Part shown: positions 5,921-13,007 of the stretch, in pieces
Layout: every line of letters starts with the position of its first letter
Position numbering within the stretch: the first letter of the stretch is position 1
NCBI GenBank assembly: GCA_947475855.1
Contig: CANJPN010000073.1
Location: forward strand, 1 to 16,024
Direction: 5' to 3'
DNA from: Bradyrhizobiaceae bacterium
GTDB taxonomy: Bacteria; Pseudomonadota; Alphaproteobacteria; Rhizobiales; Hyphomicrobiaceae
Length of the DNA: 16,024 bases
Notes under the pieces: generated by a model
What the model was told of the DNA's origin: nothing
The model's input: only the letters and a program-made list of their open reading frames with translations
Database searches by the model: none
Translations under genes and position numbers: made by a program

Positions 5921-6718
5921 ATGTACGATTTTGAATATGCCAAAGCGAAGTCTGTTTCCGATGCGGCTGCGCGCCTGAAGGCGACGGACGGGGCGAAGCT
6001 GCTGGCCGGTGGAATGACCCTTCTGCCGACGATCAAGCTGCGGCTGGCGAAACCCTCGGCGCTCGTGGATCTCGGGCGGCTCGGCGACCTCAAAGGCATC
6101 ACAGTTGCCGGTGGCATCGTGACCATCAAGGCGATGACGCGACATGCCGACGTTCTGCGTTCCGCCGACGTGGCGAAGGCGATCCCGGCGCTGGTCACGC
6201 TGGCGGGCGGTATCGGCGACGTTCAGGTGCGCCATCGCGGCACGATCGGCGGATCGGTCGCCAACAACGATCCAGCGGCCGACTATCCTGCGGGATGCCT
6301 GGGCCTCGGCGCGACGATCGTGACGTCGAAGCGCGAACTGGCTGCCGATGACTTCTTCCAGGCGCTGTTCACCACGGCGCTGCAGCCGGACGAGATCATC
6401 ACGGAAATCAAGTTCCCGGTTCCGGAGCGCGCAGCCTACATCAAGTTCAAGAACCCGGCATCACGCTATGCCATCGTCGGCGCGTTCGTCTCGAAGGGTC
6501 CGAAGGGCGTTCGCGTCGCCATCACGGGTGCGGGGGACAACGGCGTGTTCCGCATCGCGGCGATGGAGCAGGCACTGACGAAGAGCTTCACGGCGAAAGC
6601 GATCGAGGGCATCAAAGTCGATCCGGGCAATATGCTGGGCGATATCCATGCCAGCTCCGAGTACCGGGCCCACCTCGTCACCGTTATGGCAAAGCGGGCG
6701 GTCGTGGCCTGCGGGTAA
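5921..6718 (+). CDS. molybdenum hydroxylase FAD-binding medium subunit (CoxM-type)
   Basis: A 265-residue FAD subunit of the xanthine dehydrogenase/CO dehydrogenase family. The two FAD-clasping motifs are present: K-L-L-A-G-G-M-T-L-L-P (residues 26-36) and T-I-G-G-S-V-A-N-N-D-P-A-A-D-Y-P (108-123). The C-terminal CO_deh_flav_C-type region follows. It would receive electrons from the [2Fe-2S] subunit and pass them to the final acceptor. ATG 5921 was chosen because GGTGGG (5911-5916) sits just upstream and MYDFEY is a typical CoxM start; the in-frame extension to 5831 would run through the REP and part of the terminator and looks non-coding. The small subunit lies upstream, but the large subunit expected next is replaced by an unrelated secreted protein. 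Confidence 0.92.
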   Translation: MYDFEYAKAKSVSDAAARLKATDGAKLLAGGMTLLPTIKLRLAKPSALVDLGRLGDLKGITVAGGIVTIKAMTRHADVLRSADVAKAIPALVTLAGGIGDVQVRHRGTIGGSVANNDPAADYPAGCLGLGATIVTSKRELAADDFFQALFTTALQPDEIITEIKFPVPERAAYIKFKNPASRYAIVGAFVSKGPKGVRVAITGAGDNGVFRIAAMEQALTKSFTAKAIEGIKVDPGNMLGDIHASSEYRAHLVTVMAKRAVVACG

Positions 6719-6814
6719 CGCAGGGAACAGCGCGGGCCTAAGACCTGGGCCAAGGTACCTCCACAAACGGCACGCGCGGGACAACCTGCGCGGCAGCCGA
6801 AGGAGGACCAGGCC

Positions 6815-7423
6815 ATGCGTTTCGCGTTTACCAATCTCGCTGCTACACTTCTGGCCGGCATCGTCGCGGCATCCTGCGCTGCACCGACCGTCGCGGCCGA
6901 AACCGAGCCGAACGATACGGCCGCCGCTTTCCGCAAGCTCCACGCCCTCGGGTACCCTGCCGATAGCACGCTGGCCGTTCAACGCTGGCGGACAGAGAAT
7001 GGCCGGCGCGAGACGGGCGCACTCACTTCGGGCGAGATGACTGCACTCGCCGCCCAGCCCAATCCTGAATTCATCAGCGCGATGGTCGGAAATCCGTTCA
7101 CGGGGCTTGGCCTCGCCATGCGTCACAAGACGCGCGAGGACGCCGAGAGCGAGGCCATCAAATTATGTAAAGCAAACGGCGGCGGCGCGGAGTGCGTAAA
7201 TCCGATGGTGGTGCGTGCCGAACAGTGCGTGGGCATCGTGGGCTACAACGTCACGATCGATCGCCGGCCGACCTACCGGACCTCCGTGGCGGTCAGTACG
7301 GATGCGGAGGCTTCTCTCAACGCCGCGAAGGAAGCCTGTCCCGTCGGCGCCACCCATCCCTCCATGTGCCGGCCGCTTGTCAGCTTCTGCGGCAACGGCG
7401 AAGCGTTCAAGGTGTTCGAGTAG
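6815..7423 (+). CDS. exported DUF4189-like cysteine-rich protein with PG-binding-like N-terminus
   Basis: A 202-residue exported protein of unknown function. AGGAGG (6801-6806) precedes ATG 6815. The signal peptide (about residues 1-28) ends near T-V-A-A; the A-A-S-C at 18-21 is a poor lipobox. Residues about 35-80 (F-R-K-L-H-A-L-G-Y...A-V-Q-R-W-R-T...T-G-A-L-T-S-G-E-M-T-A-L) resemble a degenerate peptidoglycan-binding type 1 repeat. Residues about 98-192 have the DUF4189 pattern: repeated A-E/A-x-x-A-x-x-x-C segments and six cysteines (C118, C127, C138, C175, C185, C192) that could form three disulfides. It lies 96 bases downstream of the FAD subunit, where the large hydroxylase subunit might be expected, but is unrelated to it. 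Domain assignments are by eye and moderate in confidence. Confidence 0.65.
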   Translation: MRFAFTNLAATLLAGIVAASCAAPTVAAETEPNDTAAAFRKLHALGYPADSTLAVQRWRTENGRRETGALTSGEMTALAAQPNPEFISAMVGNPFTGLGLAMRHKTREDAESEAIKLCKANGGGAECVNPMVVRAEQCVGIVGYNVTIDRRPTYRTSVAVSTDAEASLNAAKEACPVGATHPSMCRPLVSFCGNGEAFKVFE

Positions 7424-7507
7424 CCGGACCGCACATCCTTTCCAGACGACCTGCCGATTTCCGAACACGCCAATGTCCAAATCGGGACGTAGTTGTGCGC
7501 AGTATCA

Positions 7508-7541
7508 GACCAGCGAATCGCGACATCGATTCCGTCTGGTC
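7508..7541. repeat. inverted repeat upstream of a membrane protein gene
   Basis: GACCAG-CGAATCG (7508-7520) pairs with CGATTC...CTGGTC (7527-7541) around a six-base loop, with a small bulge. It lies about 60 bases before the start at 7601, in the 177-bp gap between two plus-strand genes. No T-run follows, so it is not an obvious terminator. It could be an operator or an mRNA leader structure. Confidence 0.4.
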
Positions 7542-7600
7542 GGATGATGCTCTAGCGTCGGCGTGTTCTGGGTATCGATGGGTCTGGGGAGCACAATCAG

Positions 7601-8287
7601 ATGAGCGAAACGACCGCAGACGGCCCCGGTCAAGAGCAGCGCGACGGCGGGACTTCCAGAAACGTCCTTGCCCTGGTTCCGACCGCAATATCGGTGATGG
7701 CGTTCGGCTTCTCGACTGTGTCGTTCTACGAAAGCGCGATGAAACAAGCGGATCTCGCGGTGTTCGTGCCACCGGTGATCCATTACGGCCGCGACGGCGG
7801 CGGTGACGTCGAGCTGTTCGCCATACCCGTGACGATCACCAACAACGGCGCGCGAACGGGGACGGTGCTGTCGATGGACCTCGAGGTCGAGCGGCTCGCG
7901 GAGGTCGAAAAGGATCTGCCGAAGTCCAAGCGCTACTACAGTGCCTATCTGGGCGAGCACGCGCGCAATTCCGACGCGATAAATCGCGCTTTTGCGCCGG
8001 CGAGCATCGCTGGGCGGCAAACATATTCCGAGACTATCCGGTTCTATCCCGCCGGCAACTCGCTGCCGAAACTGGTTCAGGACGCCGGCGAATACCGCTT
8101 CAAGCTGCAGCTCAACCTGGCGGAGCCTGCCGACCAGGGGTGGTGGGATCGGCTGTGGAGCCCGAAGGTCAATGCCGTGTCGTTCGTACTGCGTCTGCCC
8201 TGGGTTTCAGATCAGCATCTCGGCTTCCGGCGCATGAGCATCGCGATGCATGCGAAAGATCACCGTTCGACAACGAGCGGAAAGTAG
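7601..8287 (+). CDS. single-span membrane-anchored protein of unknown function
   Basis: A 228-residue protein I do not recognise as a named family. A hydrophilic N-terminus (residues 1-20) precedes one hydrophobic segment (about 22-44), consistent with a signal anchor. The rest reads as a beta-rich domain: D-L-A-V-F-V-P-P-V-I-H-Y and F-A-I-P-V-T-I-T-N-N-G-A-R-T-G-T-V resemble the strand pattern of Ig-like or CARDB-like folds in small prokaryotic membrane proteins. A G-G-G-G-A stretch ends about ten bases before ATG 7601. Codon use resembles the neighbours, so the frame is believable as a real gene. It ends 33 bases from the convergent hydratase gene. No function is proposed. Confidence 0.6.
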   Translation: MSETTADGPGQEQRDGGTSRNVLALVPTAISVMAFGFSTVSFYESAMKQADLAVFVPPVIHYGRDGGGDVELFAIPVTITNNGARTGTVLSMDLEVERLAEVEKDLPKSKRYYSAYLGEHARNSDAINRAFAPASIAGRQTYSETIRFYPAGNSLPKLVQDAGEYRFKLQLNLAEPADQGWWDRLWSPKVNAVSFVLRLPWVSDQHLGFRRMSIAMHAKDHRSTTSGK

Positions 8288-8320
8288 CAGGAAGCCGCAG
8301 GTTGGCAGCCCAAAACCTCC

Positions 8321-9109
8321 CTATGGCGAGACCGTCAACTCGACCGGCGGGAGGCCTGCGATCGTAAAGCAGTAGCGGCTGCCCGGTTCTGCAAAGCGGA
8401 TCGTTGCGATGCTGCCGGTCGAGATCCAGTGGCCTGGATCAAGCGGCAGACCACGTCCACGCAGGTGATTGGCGAGCCAGGCGACGGCATCGTACGGGTG
8501 GCCGAGCACGTCGCGCGTCGAGCCGCGATCGACCTCTGCTCCGTCGATTTCGAGGACGCCAGCGAGGTCCGCTACGTCGCGCGCCGCAACCGCCTGGCCA
8601 AGTACGAGGCCGGCGTGCCAGCTATTTTCCGCCGCCATCCAGAGCCAATCGAGCGTCGTGTAGTCCGCATGGCGGTCCTCGATCAGCTCAAAGGCCGCCG
8701 CCATCTCGCCTACGGCAGCCGCCACATCGGCGCGCGTGACGGGCTTGCCGTTGTCAGGAATCGGGCGTGAAAGGCGGACGGCGAGTTCGCTCTCGATGCC
8801 GAGGTGGACGAAGTGGCCTTGCTGGATGATTGCAGGCGATTGCCGGACGCCGCCTGCGTACACGACCCCGGAGATGGGGCGGTCGCCACGGCAGAGCGTT
8901 TGCATGCGCGGCGTGGTGAGGCCGATCTTATAGCCGGCAACTTTATCGGGCTGCTTGGCCAGGCGCCGTTCGAGCAGGCCTTCCTGAACGGCGTAGGCGA
9001 AGGGTTCATCCGGGGATGCGGGCCAAGGCTCGATGCCGCAGAAGTGCGCGCGAGATTCGTGCTGGGTGAAAAGCCAGGCTGCGGCGGCGTCGGGAGATGG
9101 GGTGGGCAT
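8321..9109 (-). CDS. 2-keto-4-pentenoate hydratase / FAH-family enzyme (MhpD-like)
   Basis: A 262-residue cytoplasmic enzyme of the fumarylacetoacetase superfamily, hydratase/decarboxylase branch. MhpD-type enzymes add water to 2-hydroxypenta-2,4-dienoate made by ring cleavage; relatives decarboxylate 4-oxalocrotonate. The metal site is visible as G-I-E106-S-E108-L-A and F-E141-L-I-E-D-R, and the family lysine as G-Y-K61-I-G. Length matches the family. ATG 9109-9107 starts the conserved N-terminus; the in-frame extension to 9244 looks non-coding. No strong Shine-Dalgarno precedes it. It is last in the minus-strand run, 237 bases after the preceding binding-protein gene with a palindrome in between, so co-transcription is plausible but not certain. 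Its presence beside a ring-cleavage cupin fits aromatic catabolism. Exact reaction (hydratase or decarboxylase) is unresolved. Confidence 0.87.
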   Translation of the reverse strand: MPTPSPDAAAAWLFTQHESRAHFCGIEPWPASPDEPFAYAVQEGLLERRLAKQPDKVAGYKIGLTTPRMQTLCRGDRPISGVVYAGGVRQSPAIIQQGHFVHLGIESELAVRLSRPIPDNGKPVTRADVAAAVGEMAAAFELIEDRHADYTTLDWLWMAAENSWHAGLVLGQAVAARDVADLAGVLEIDGAEVDRGSTRDVLGHPYDAVAWLANHLRGRGLPLDPGHWISTGSIATIRFAEPGSRYCFTIAGLPPVELTVSP

Positions 9110-9255
9110 GTTCGGCTCGGGATCGGTTTGTCGGGCTGCACCATGCGGCCAACTTAATCTGTCTGCGTTCACGGAAGCCTCGTGAAGGCAGGCTATCCGG
9201 AACCTCCGCACCATCGAAATGTGCAATGCGCCGCGGGCACTCACATCGAAGTGTA

Positions 9256-9297
9256 AAGGCCCCGGCTCTCGGCTCCGCCTCGGCCGGGGACGCCAAG
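9256..9297. repeat. CCCCGG-type palindromic repeat, copy 1
   Basis: AAGGCCCCGGCTCTCGGC begins a dyad whose arms CCCCGG (9260-9265) and CCGGGG (9284-9289) pair. It is closely matched, in inverted orientation, by 15726-15767; nearly all positions agree apart from a few differences in the central loop and one indel near the end. It lies in the 237-bp gap between the substrate-binding protein and hydratase genes. Confidence 0.75.
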
Positions 9298-9346
9298 ATT
9301 TCAGGTGGCAAGGCGCTGCGTGCCGACAGTGACGCGACGTGCAGCG

Positions 9347-10312
9347 TTACTGGGCGTTCAGATCGGCGGCGGTCTTGTGGATCGTGGCTTTCTGGGCGTC
9401 GGTGAGCGGCCCCTTGAGCTGCTTGTTTGCGATCGCCTGCTCGATCGACTGGTCGAGATCTCCGATCTTGTTCATCGCGAGGAATTCGGGCGGCATGAAC
9501 TCCTTGATGATCGCGTCGGCCTGTTCGGGCGTGATCTTGACGATCTCGGCCGACTTGGCGCGAACCTTGGGGTCGGCATAGAGCGCGTCGATCGTGGCCT
9601 TCCAGGCAGCAAGGAAACGCTTTACGGGATCGCGGTTCTTTTCGAGGAAATTCGCGTTGGCTGCGTGAACGCGAATGGTAAGTCCGCGCAACTTCGGGCT
9701 GTCGTTGCCGCGCGCAATGATGCGGGCCTTGCCTTCCGCGAAGACCGATGGAAGCGGCGGATTGGCAAAGCCAGCGTCGAGTTGGCCTGTCATCACCATC
9801 ACCAACGTCTCGGGTTGACTGCCAGACGGAACCGGCCGGACCTTCGCCTTGTAGTGATCGATCAGTGTCCGCAGCGTGAAGTCCGACGACGAGCCCGGAC
9901 GCGAAAAACTGGCGGTCTGATTGTCCTGGAAGTCCGCGAGCGACTTCCATGGTTTGTCAGCACGCACGTACCATATCACATCGGACGCCCCGGTCGCCTC
10001 GGCCGCGATAATCATGATCGGCGCGCCGCGCTGGATCGCCGCGAGCACACCAGCCGTGCCGGTCTGAACGGCGATGTCGACGCTGCCATTGATGGTCGCC
10101 TGCTGGGCGTCCGCGCCGCCTGCCGTCCAGAGGATTTCGACGTCGACATTGTGCTTGTCGAAGAAGCCGAGATCACGGGCCAATGCCGGAATCGACGAGG
10201 TGATGATCGTGGGATGTGGGGCCGCGATCTTGATCTTGTCCTTGGCTGACGCGGGGGCGATCGCGGACAAGGCGGCGACAGCGAGAACGGCGGCTCGGCG
10301 TGACGCGATCAT
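9347..10312 (-). CDS. ABC transporter substrate-binding protein, NMT1/SsuA-like (copy B)
   Basis: A 321-residue periplasmic binding protein of the nitrate/sulfonate/taurine/pyrimidine-precursor class (NMT1/THI5-like). The signal peptide ends at A-S-A after residue 23. The mature protein starts K-D-K-I-K-I-A-A-P-H-P-T-I, followed by the class pattern L-G-F-F-D-K-H-N-V-D-V-E and the block WTAGGADAQQATINGSVD that is identical in the neighbouring paralogue. A strong GGAGGA lies six bases before ATG 10312-10310. It is encoded 108 bases after its paralogue, with a GTGTCAG palindrome in the gap. It presumably delivers ligand to the two permeases upstream; the ligand is not predictable by eye, although the operon suggests an aromatic acid. 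Confidence 0.88.
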   Translation of the reverse strand: MIASRRAAVLAVAALSAIAPASAKDKIKIAAPHPTIITSSIPALARDLGFFDKHNVDVEILWTAGGADAQQATINGSVDIAVQTGTAGVLAAIQRGAPIMIIAAEATGASDVIWYVRADKPWKSLADFQDNQTASFSRPGSSSDFTLRTLIDHYKAKVRPVPSGSQPETLVMVMTGQLDAGFANPPLPSVFAEGKARIIARGNDSPKLRGLTIRVHAANANFLEKNRDPVKRFLAAWKATIDALYADPKVRAKSAEIVKITPEQADAIIKEFMPPEFLAMNKIGDLDQSIEQAIANKQLKGPLTDAQKATIHKTAADLNAQ

Positions 10313-10386
10313 TGCGGTTCCTCCATCTGCAAGTCATGCATGGCCGCCTGCGCGGCCATGACGTGGTGGGTTGCCGATCATGCGGT

Positions 10387-10411
10387 GTGTCAGACCCTGA
10401 GGGGCTGACAC
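10387..10411. repeat. GTGTCAG palindrome between paralogous binding-protein genes
   Basis: GTGTCAG (10387-10393) and CTGACAC (10405-10411) enclose ACCC-TGA-GGGG, giving an 11-bp stem with one mismatch. It is the same dyad as 14783-14809, and both are followed by similar bases ending in GCAAGC. It lies nine bases downstream of the copy A stop in the direction of transcription. No T-run follows; it could serve as an mRNA 3'-end or stability hairpin. Confidence 0.65.
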
Positions 10412-10420
10412 CTAGGCAAG

Positions 10421-11389
10421 CTACTTTGCGTTGAGGTCGGCGACCGTCTTGTGGATCGCGGCCTTTTGCGCGTCAGTCAGCGGACCCTTCAGCTGCTTGT
10501 TCTCGACAGCCTGTGCGATCGAGGCGTCGAGATCGCCGATCTTGTCGATCGTGAACACCTGACGCGGGAAAAAGTCAGCAAGGATCTGCTTGGCTTCCGC
10601 TGGTGTGATCTTGAGCAGCTGAGCTGCCTTGTCCAGCACTTGCGGGTCCTTGTAGACGGCGTCGATGGTCTTGTCGTAGCCGCGCAAGAAAGCCTTCACG
10701 GCTTCCGGATTCTTGGCGAGATAGTTTGCGTTGACGGCGTGAATACGGGTCGTGATACCGGCGAGGGTCGGGCTGTCGTTGCCTTTCGCCAGGATACGAA
10801 CCTTGCCTTCCGAGAACGCCTTCGGGAGCGGCGCGGTGCCCCACCCCGCATCTATCTGTCCCGACATGACCTGCGTCAGCGTTTCCGGAGGACTGCCCGA
10901 CGGAATGGCCCGGGCTTTTGACTTGTAGTGCTCGATCAACGTCTTCGCGACCGTCTCGGAGGACGCGCCAGGACGCGAGAAGCTCACAGTGTTGTTCGGG
11001 CCGAGGTCAGCCAGCGTCTTGAAGGGAGCATCGGCGCGCGTGTACCAGAAGAGATCGCTCGCACCGGTCATGTCGGAGCCGGCAATGGCGATCGGGGCGC
11101 CTCGCTGGATCGCGGAGAGCACACCGCTCAAGCCCGTCTGCACGGCGAGGTCGACGCTGCCGTTGATGGTCGCCTGCTGAGCATCGGCGCCGCCCGCCGT
11201 CCACAGCAACTCGACCTCCAGCTTCTCCTTCTCGAAGAAGCCCATCTCCTTGCCGATGATGGTGAAGGTCGACGGCATGATGGTCGGATGCGGGGCCGCG
11301 ATCTTCATCTTGTACTGCGCCATCGCGGGTGAGGCTGCGAGCGCGGTCGCTGCCAGCAGCGCACCGGCCAGCTTGTGGAACATTCTCAT
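10421..11389 (-). CDS. ABC transporter substrate-binding protein, NMT1/SsuA-like (copy A)
   Basis: A 322-residue periplasmic binding protein, paralogous to copy B. The signal peptide MRMFHKLAGALLAAT...AMA is cleaved after about residue 24. Shared blocks include KIAAPHPTI, WTAGGADAQQATINGSVD, AIQRGAPI, SFSRPG and the C-terminal KQLKGPLTDAQKA. ATG 11389 was chosen because GGAGA lies eight bases upstream; an in-frame ATG at 11410 would add seven residues. It follows the second permease by about 55 bases, the usual position for the cognate receptor. The best-conserved regions between the two copies are around the N-terminal ligand cleft, so the ligands may be similar. Confidence 0.88.
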   Translation of the reverse strand: MRMFHKLAGALLAATALAASPAMAQYKMKIAAPHPTIMPSTFTIIGKEMGFFEKEKLEVELLWTAGGADAQQATINGSVDLAVQTGLSGVLSAIQRGAPIAIAGSDMTGASDLFWYTRADAPFKTLADLGPNNTVSFSRPGASSETVAKTLIEHYKSKARAIPSGSPPETLTQVMSGQIDAGWGTAPLPKAFSEGKVRILAKGNDSPTLAGITTRIHAVNANYLAKNPEAVKAFLRGYDKTIDAVYKDPQVLDKAAQLLKITPAEAKQILADFFPRQVFTIDKIGDLDASIAQAVENKQLKGPLTDAQKAAIHKTVADLNAK

Positions 11390-11440
11390 CGGCGTTTTCT
11401 CCGTTTTCAAATTCTCATTCGCATTCTTCCGCGGCGTCGC

Positions 11441-11451
11441 GGTGTCAGACC
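11441..11451. repeat. half-copy of the GTGTCAGACC dyad at a permease stop codon
   Basis: GGTGTCAGACC (11441-11451) matches one arm of the palindromes at 14783-14809 and 10387-10411. Read on the minus strand it supplies the last codon and the TGA stop (11447-11445) of the second permease gene. The other arm is missing. It could be a remnant of a full element or a chance match. Confidence 0.4.
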
Positions 11452-12245
11452 TTGTGTGAGAACCGGGTCGCCAGCCGGTCCATCAGCGTATTGATGCCGA
11501 CAGCGATCACGAAAATAATGATCAGCACGGCGTACATATCGGCAGTGCGGAAGAAATTGTAGTGCTGGATGACGACGTAACCGAGACCTTTGTTGGCGAG
11601 CTTGATCTCGGCGAGCAGGGTGCCGACGATAGCGACGCCCAGGCCGAGACGAAGGCCGGTCAATAGCGGCGGTACGATCGACGGCAGATAGACACTTTTG
11701 ACAATCTTCCACTGGCTGGCCTTGAAGCTCCGGGCCACGCGGACATGCACCGGATTGACCTGCAGCGTCCCACGATAGACCGAGACGGCGACCGGGAAAA
11801 ATGCGGATATCGCAGCCATCGCAATCTTGGAGCCGGCGCCAACGCCGAACATCACCATCATGATCGGCAGAAAGACGATCTTCGGCGTCGCCGCGAGGTA
11901 GTTGATGTACGGCTCCAGCACCGCAGCCAGGAAACGACGCATGCCGAGCAAAAGGCCCAGCGCGGCACCGACGCTCGCGCCCAAGGCAAAGCCAGCGACG
12001 ACTTCATAGGCCGTGCGGCCCATGTGATCCCAGAATACGGGGTCCAAGAGATGTTCGAGGATGGCCGGGAACACCGCGAGCGACGACGGCACCACGCCCT
12101 CGAACAACAAGCCGGATCTCGACAATGCCTCCCACGCAGCCCACACGGCGACGAAGGTGGCAATCTGCACGCTCAGCACTTGAGCGGCGCGACTCGAGCC
12201 CTTACCTCCCCCAGCCGAACTCCGTGCTAAACGGGACGCAGCCAT
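11445..12245 (-). CDS. ABC transporter permease, SsuC/TauC-type (second permease)
   Basis: A 266-residue inner-membrane permease of the BPD_transp_1 family, nitrate/sulfonate/taurine class. About six membrane segments are visible (roughly residues 22-40, 80-102, 118-135, 139-157, 196-214, 237-254). The cytoplasmic EAA-type coupling loop is A-R-S-F-K-A-S-Q-W-K-I-V-K-S-V-Y-L-P (171-188), which docks the ATPase. The first ~20 residues are Ser/Gly/Lys-rich. ATG 12245-12243 overlaps the first permease's 3' end by 19 bases, indicating translational coupling; a much longer in-frame reading upstream is a shadow of the first permease. The stop codon falls in a half-repeat. The ATPase it needs is not encoded nearby. 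Confidence 0.9.
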   Translation of the reverse strand: MAASRLARSSAGGGKGSSRAAQVLSVQIATFVAVWAAWEALSRSGLLFEGVVPSSLAVFPAILEHLLDPVFWDHMGRTAYEVVAGFALGASVGAALGLLLGMRRFLAAVLEPYINYLAATPKIVFLPIMMVMFGVGAGSKIAMAAISAFFPVAVSVYRGTLQVNPVHVRVARSFKASQWKIVKSVYLPSIVPPLLTGLRLGLGVAIVGTLLAEIKLANKGLGYVVIQHYNFFRTADMYAVLIIIFVIAVGINTLMDRLATRFSHKV

Positions 12246-12967
12246 CGCTCCACCTCCGTTGCCAGCTTGAAGAAGACGACCGTGACCCCGATCACGGCAA
12301 CGATCGCGGCATACATGCCGGGAATGTTGTAGCGGTCGTAGAGATCGCTCACCAGCGATCCGAGGCCGCCCAGCACGACGAGATACTCGATCGCGACCAC
12401 GCTGATCATCGAGTAGATCAGCGCAAGCCTGATGCCAGTGAAGATGGTCGGCAGCGCAGCGGGCAGCAGCACTTTCCAGAAGGTCTGCCAGGACGTCAAT
12501 TTGAACGCGCGCGCAACATTGAGATGCACCGCGCGAACCTGCGCGAACGCCTGCATCGTATTGAGCACGATCGGGATCGTCGCCAGGATCGAAGAGATCA
12601 CGATGATGGTCATCAAACCCCGGCCGAACAGCACGAGGAACAATGGATAGAGCAGGATGAGCGGCGCGGAGAAGAGACCCGCGATCCAGCCCTCGTATGC
12701 TTCGGCCAGTAGTCGCACCCGGTTGAGGAGAAAACCAACCGGCACGCCGACTGAAATCGCAATACCCGTCGAGGCGAGGGTCGAGCCGAAGGTCATGAGC
12801 AAAGCCTCGACGAGGCGCTCCTCCTTCCACAATGCGACCAGCTCCACGCCGATCTCTGAAGGTGGCGCGACGAGAAACGGAGAAATGTAGCCCTGCCCGA
12901 TCAGGATCTCGAGCAGCACCGCCAATGCCGCCACGCCTGCCAAACCGACGATGGTCGACAGCTTCAC
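12227..12967 (-). CDS. ABC transporter permease, SsuC/TauC-type (first permease)
   Basis: A 246-residue inner-membrane permease of the BPD_transp_1 family. Hydrophobic segments lie at about 6-24, 57-81, 95-115, 118-137, 181-203 and 216-234. The coupling loop reads A-R-A-F-K-L-T-S-W-Q-T-F-W-K-V-L-L-P (152-169). The start is GTG (12967-12965), preceded by an excellent GGGGGAGG seven bases upstream. It lies about 40 bases after the cupin gene and overlaps the second permease. The two permeases probably form a heterodimeric channel. They differ clearly in sequence, unlike the two binding proteins, so this is the usual two-permease layout rather than a recent duplication. Confidence 0.9.
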   Translation of the reverse strand: MKLSTIVGLAGVAALAVLLEILIGQGYISPFLVAPPSEIGVELVALWKEERLVEALLMTFGSTLASTGIAISVGVPVGFLLNRVRLLAEAYEGWIAGLFSAPLILLYPLFLVLFGRGLMTIIVISSILATIPIVLNTMQAFAQVRAVHLNVARAFKLTSWQTFWKVLLPAALPTIFTGIRLALIYSMISVVAIEYLVVLGGLGSLVSDLYDRYNIPGMYAAIVAVIGVTVVFFKLATEVERWLRPV

Positions 12968-13007
12968 GCGATGCCTCCCCCAATTCCAAGCGGCGCGTTT
13001 CTGTCGA

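Noticed and set aside
9110..9244. 45-codon N-terminal extension of the hydratase
   Set aside because: The extension lacks family similarity and the conserved protein starts at 9109.
11445..12989. 514-codon minus-strand frame suggesting a fused double permease
   Set aside because: The first half is the first permease read in the wrong frame. The genuine first permease lies in another frame (12967-12227), so these are two overlapping genes and not a fusion.
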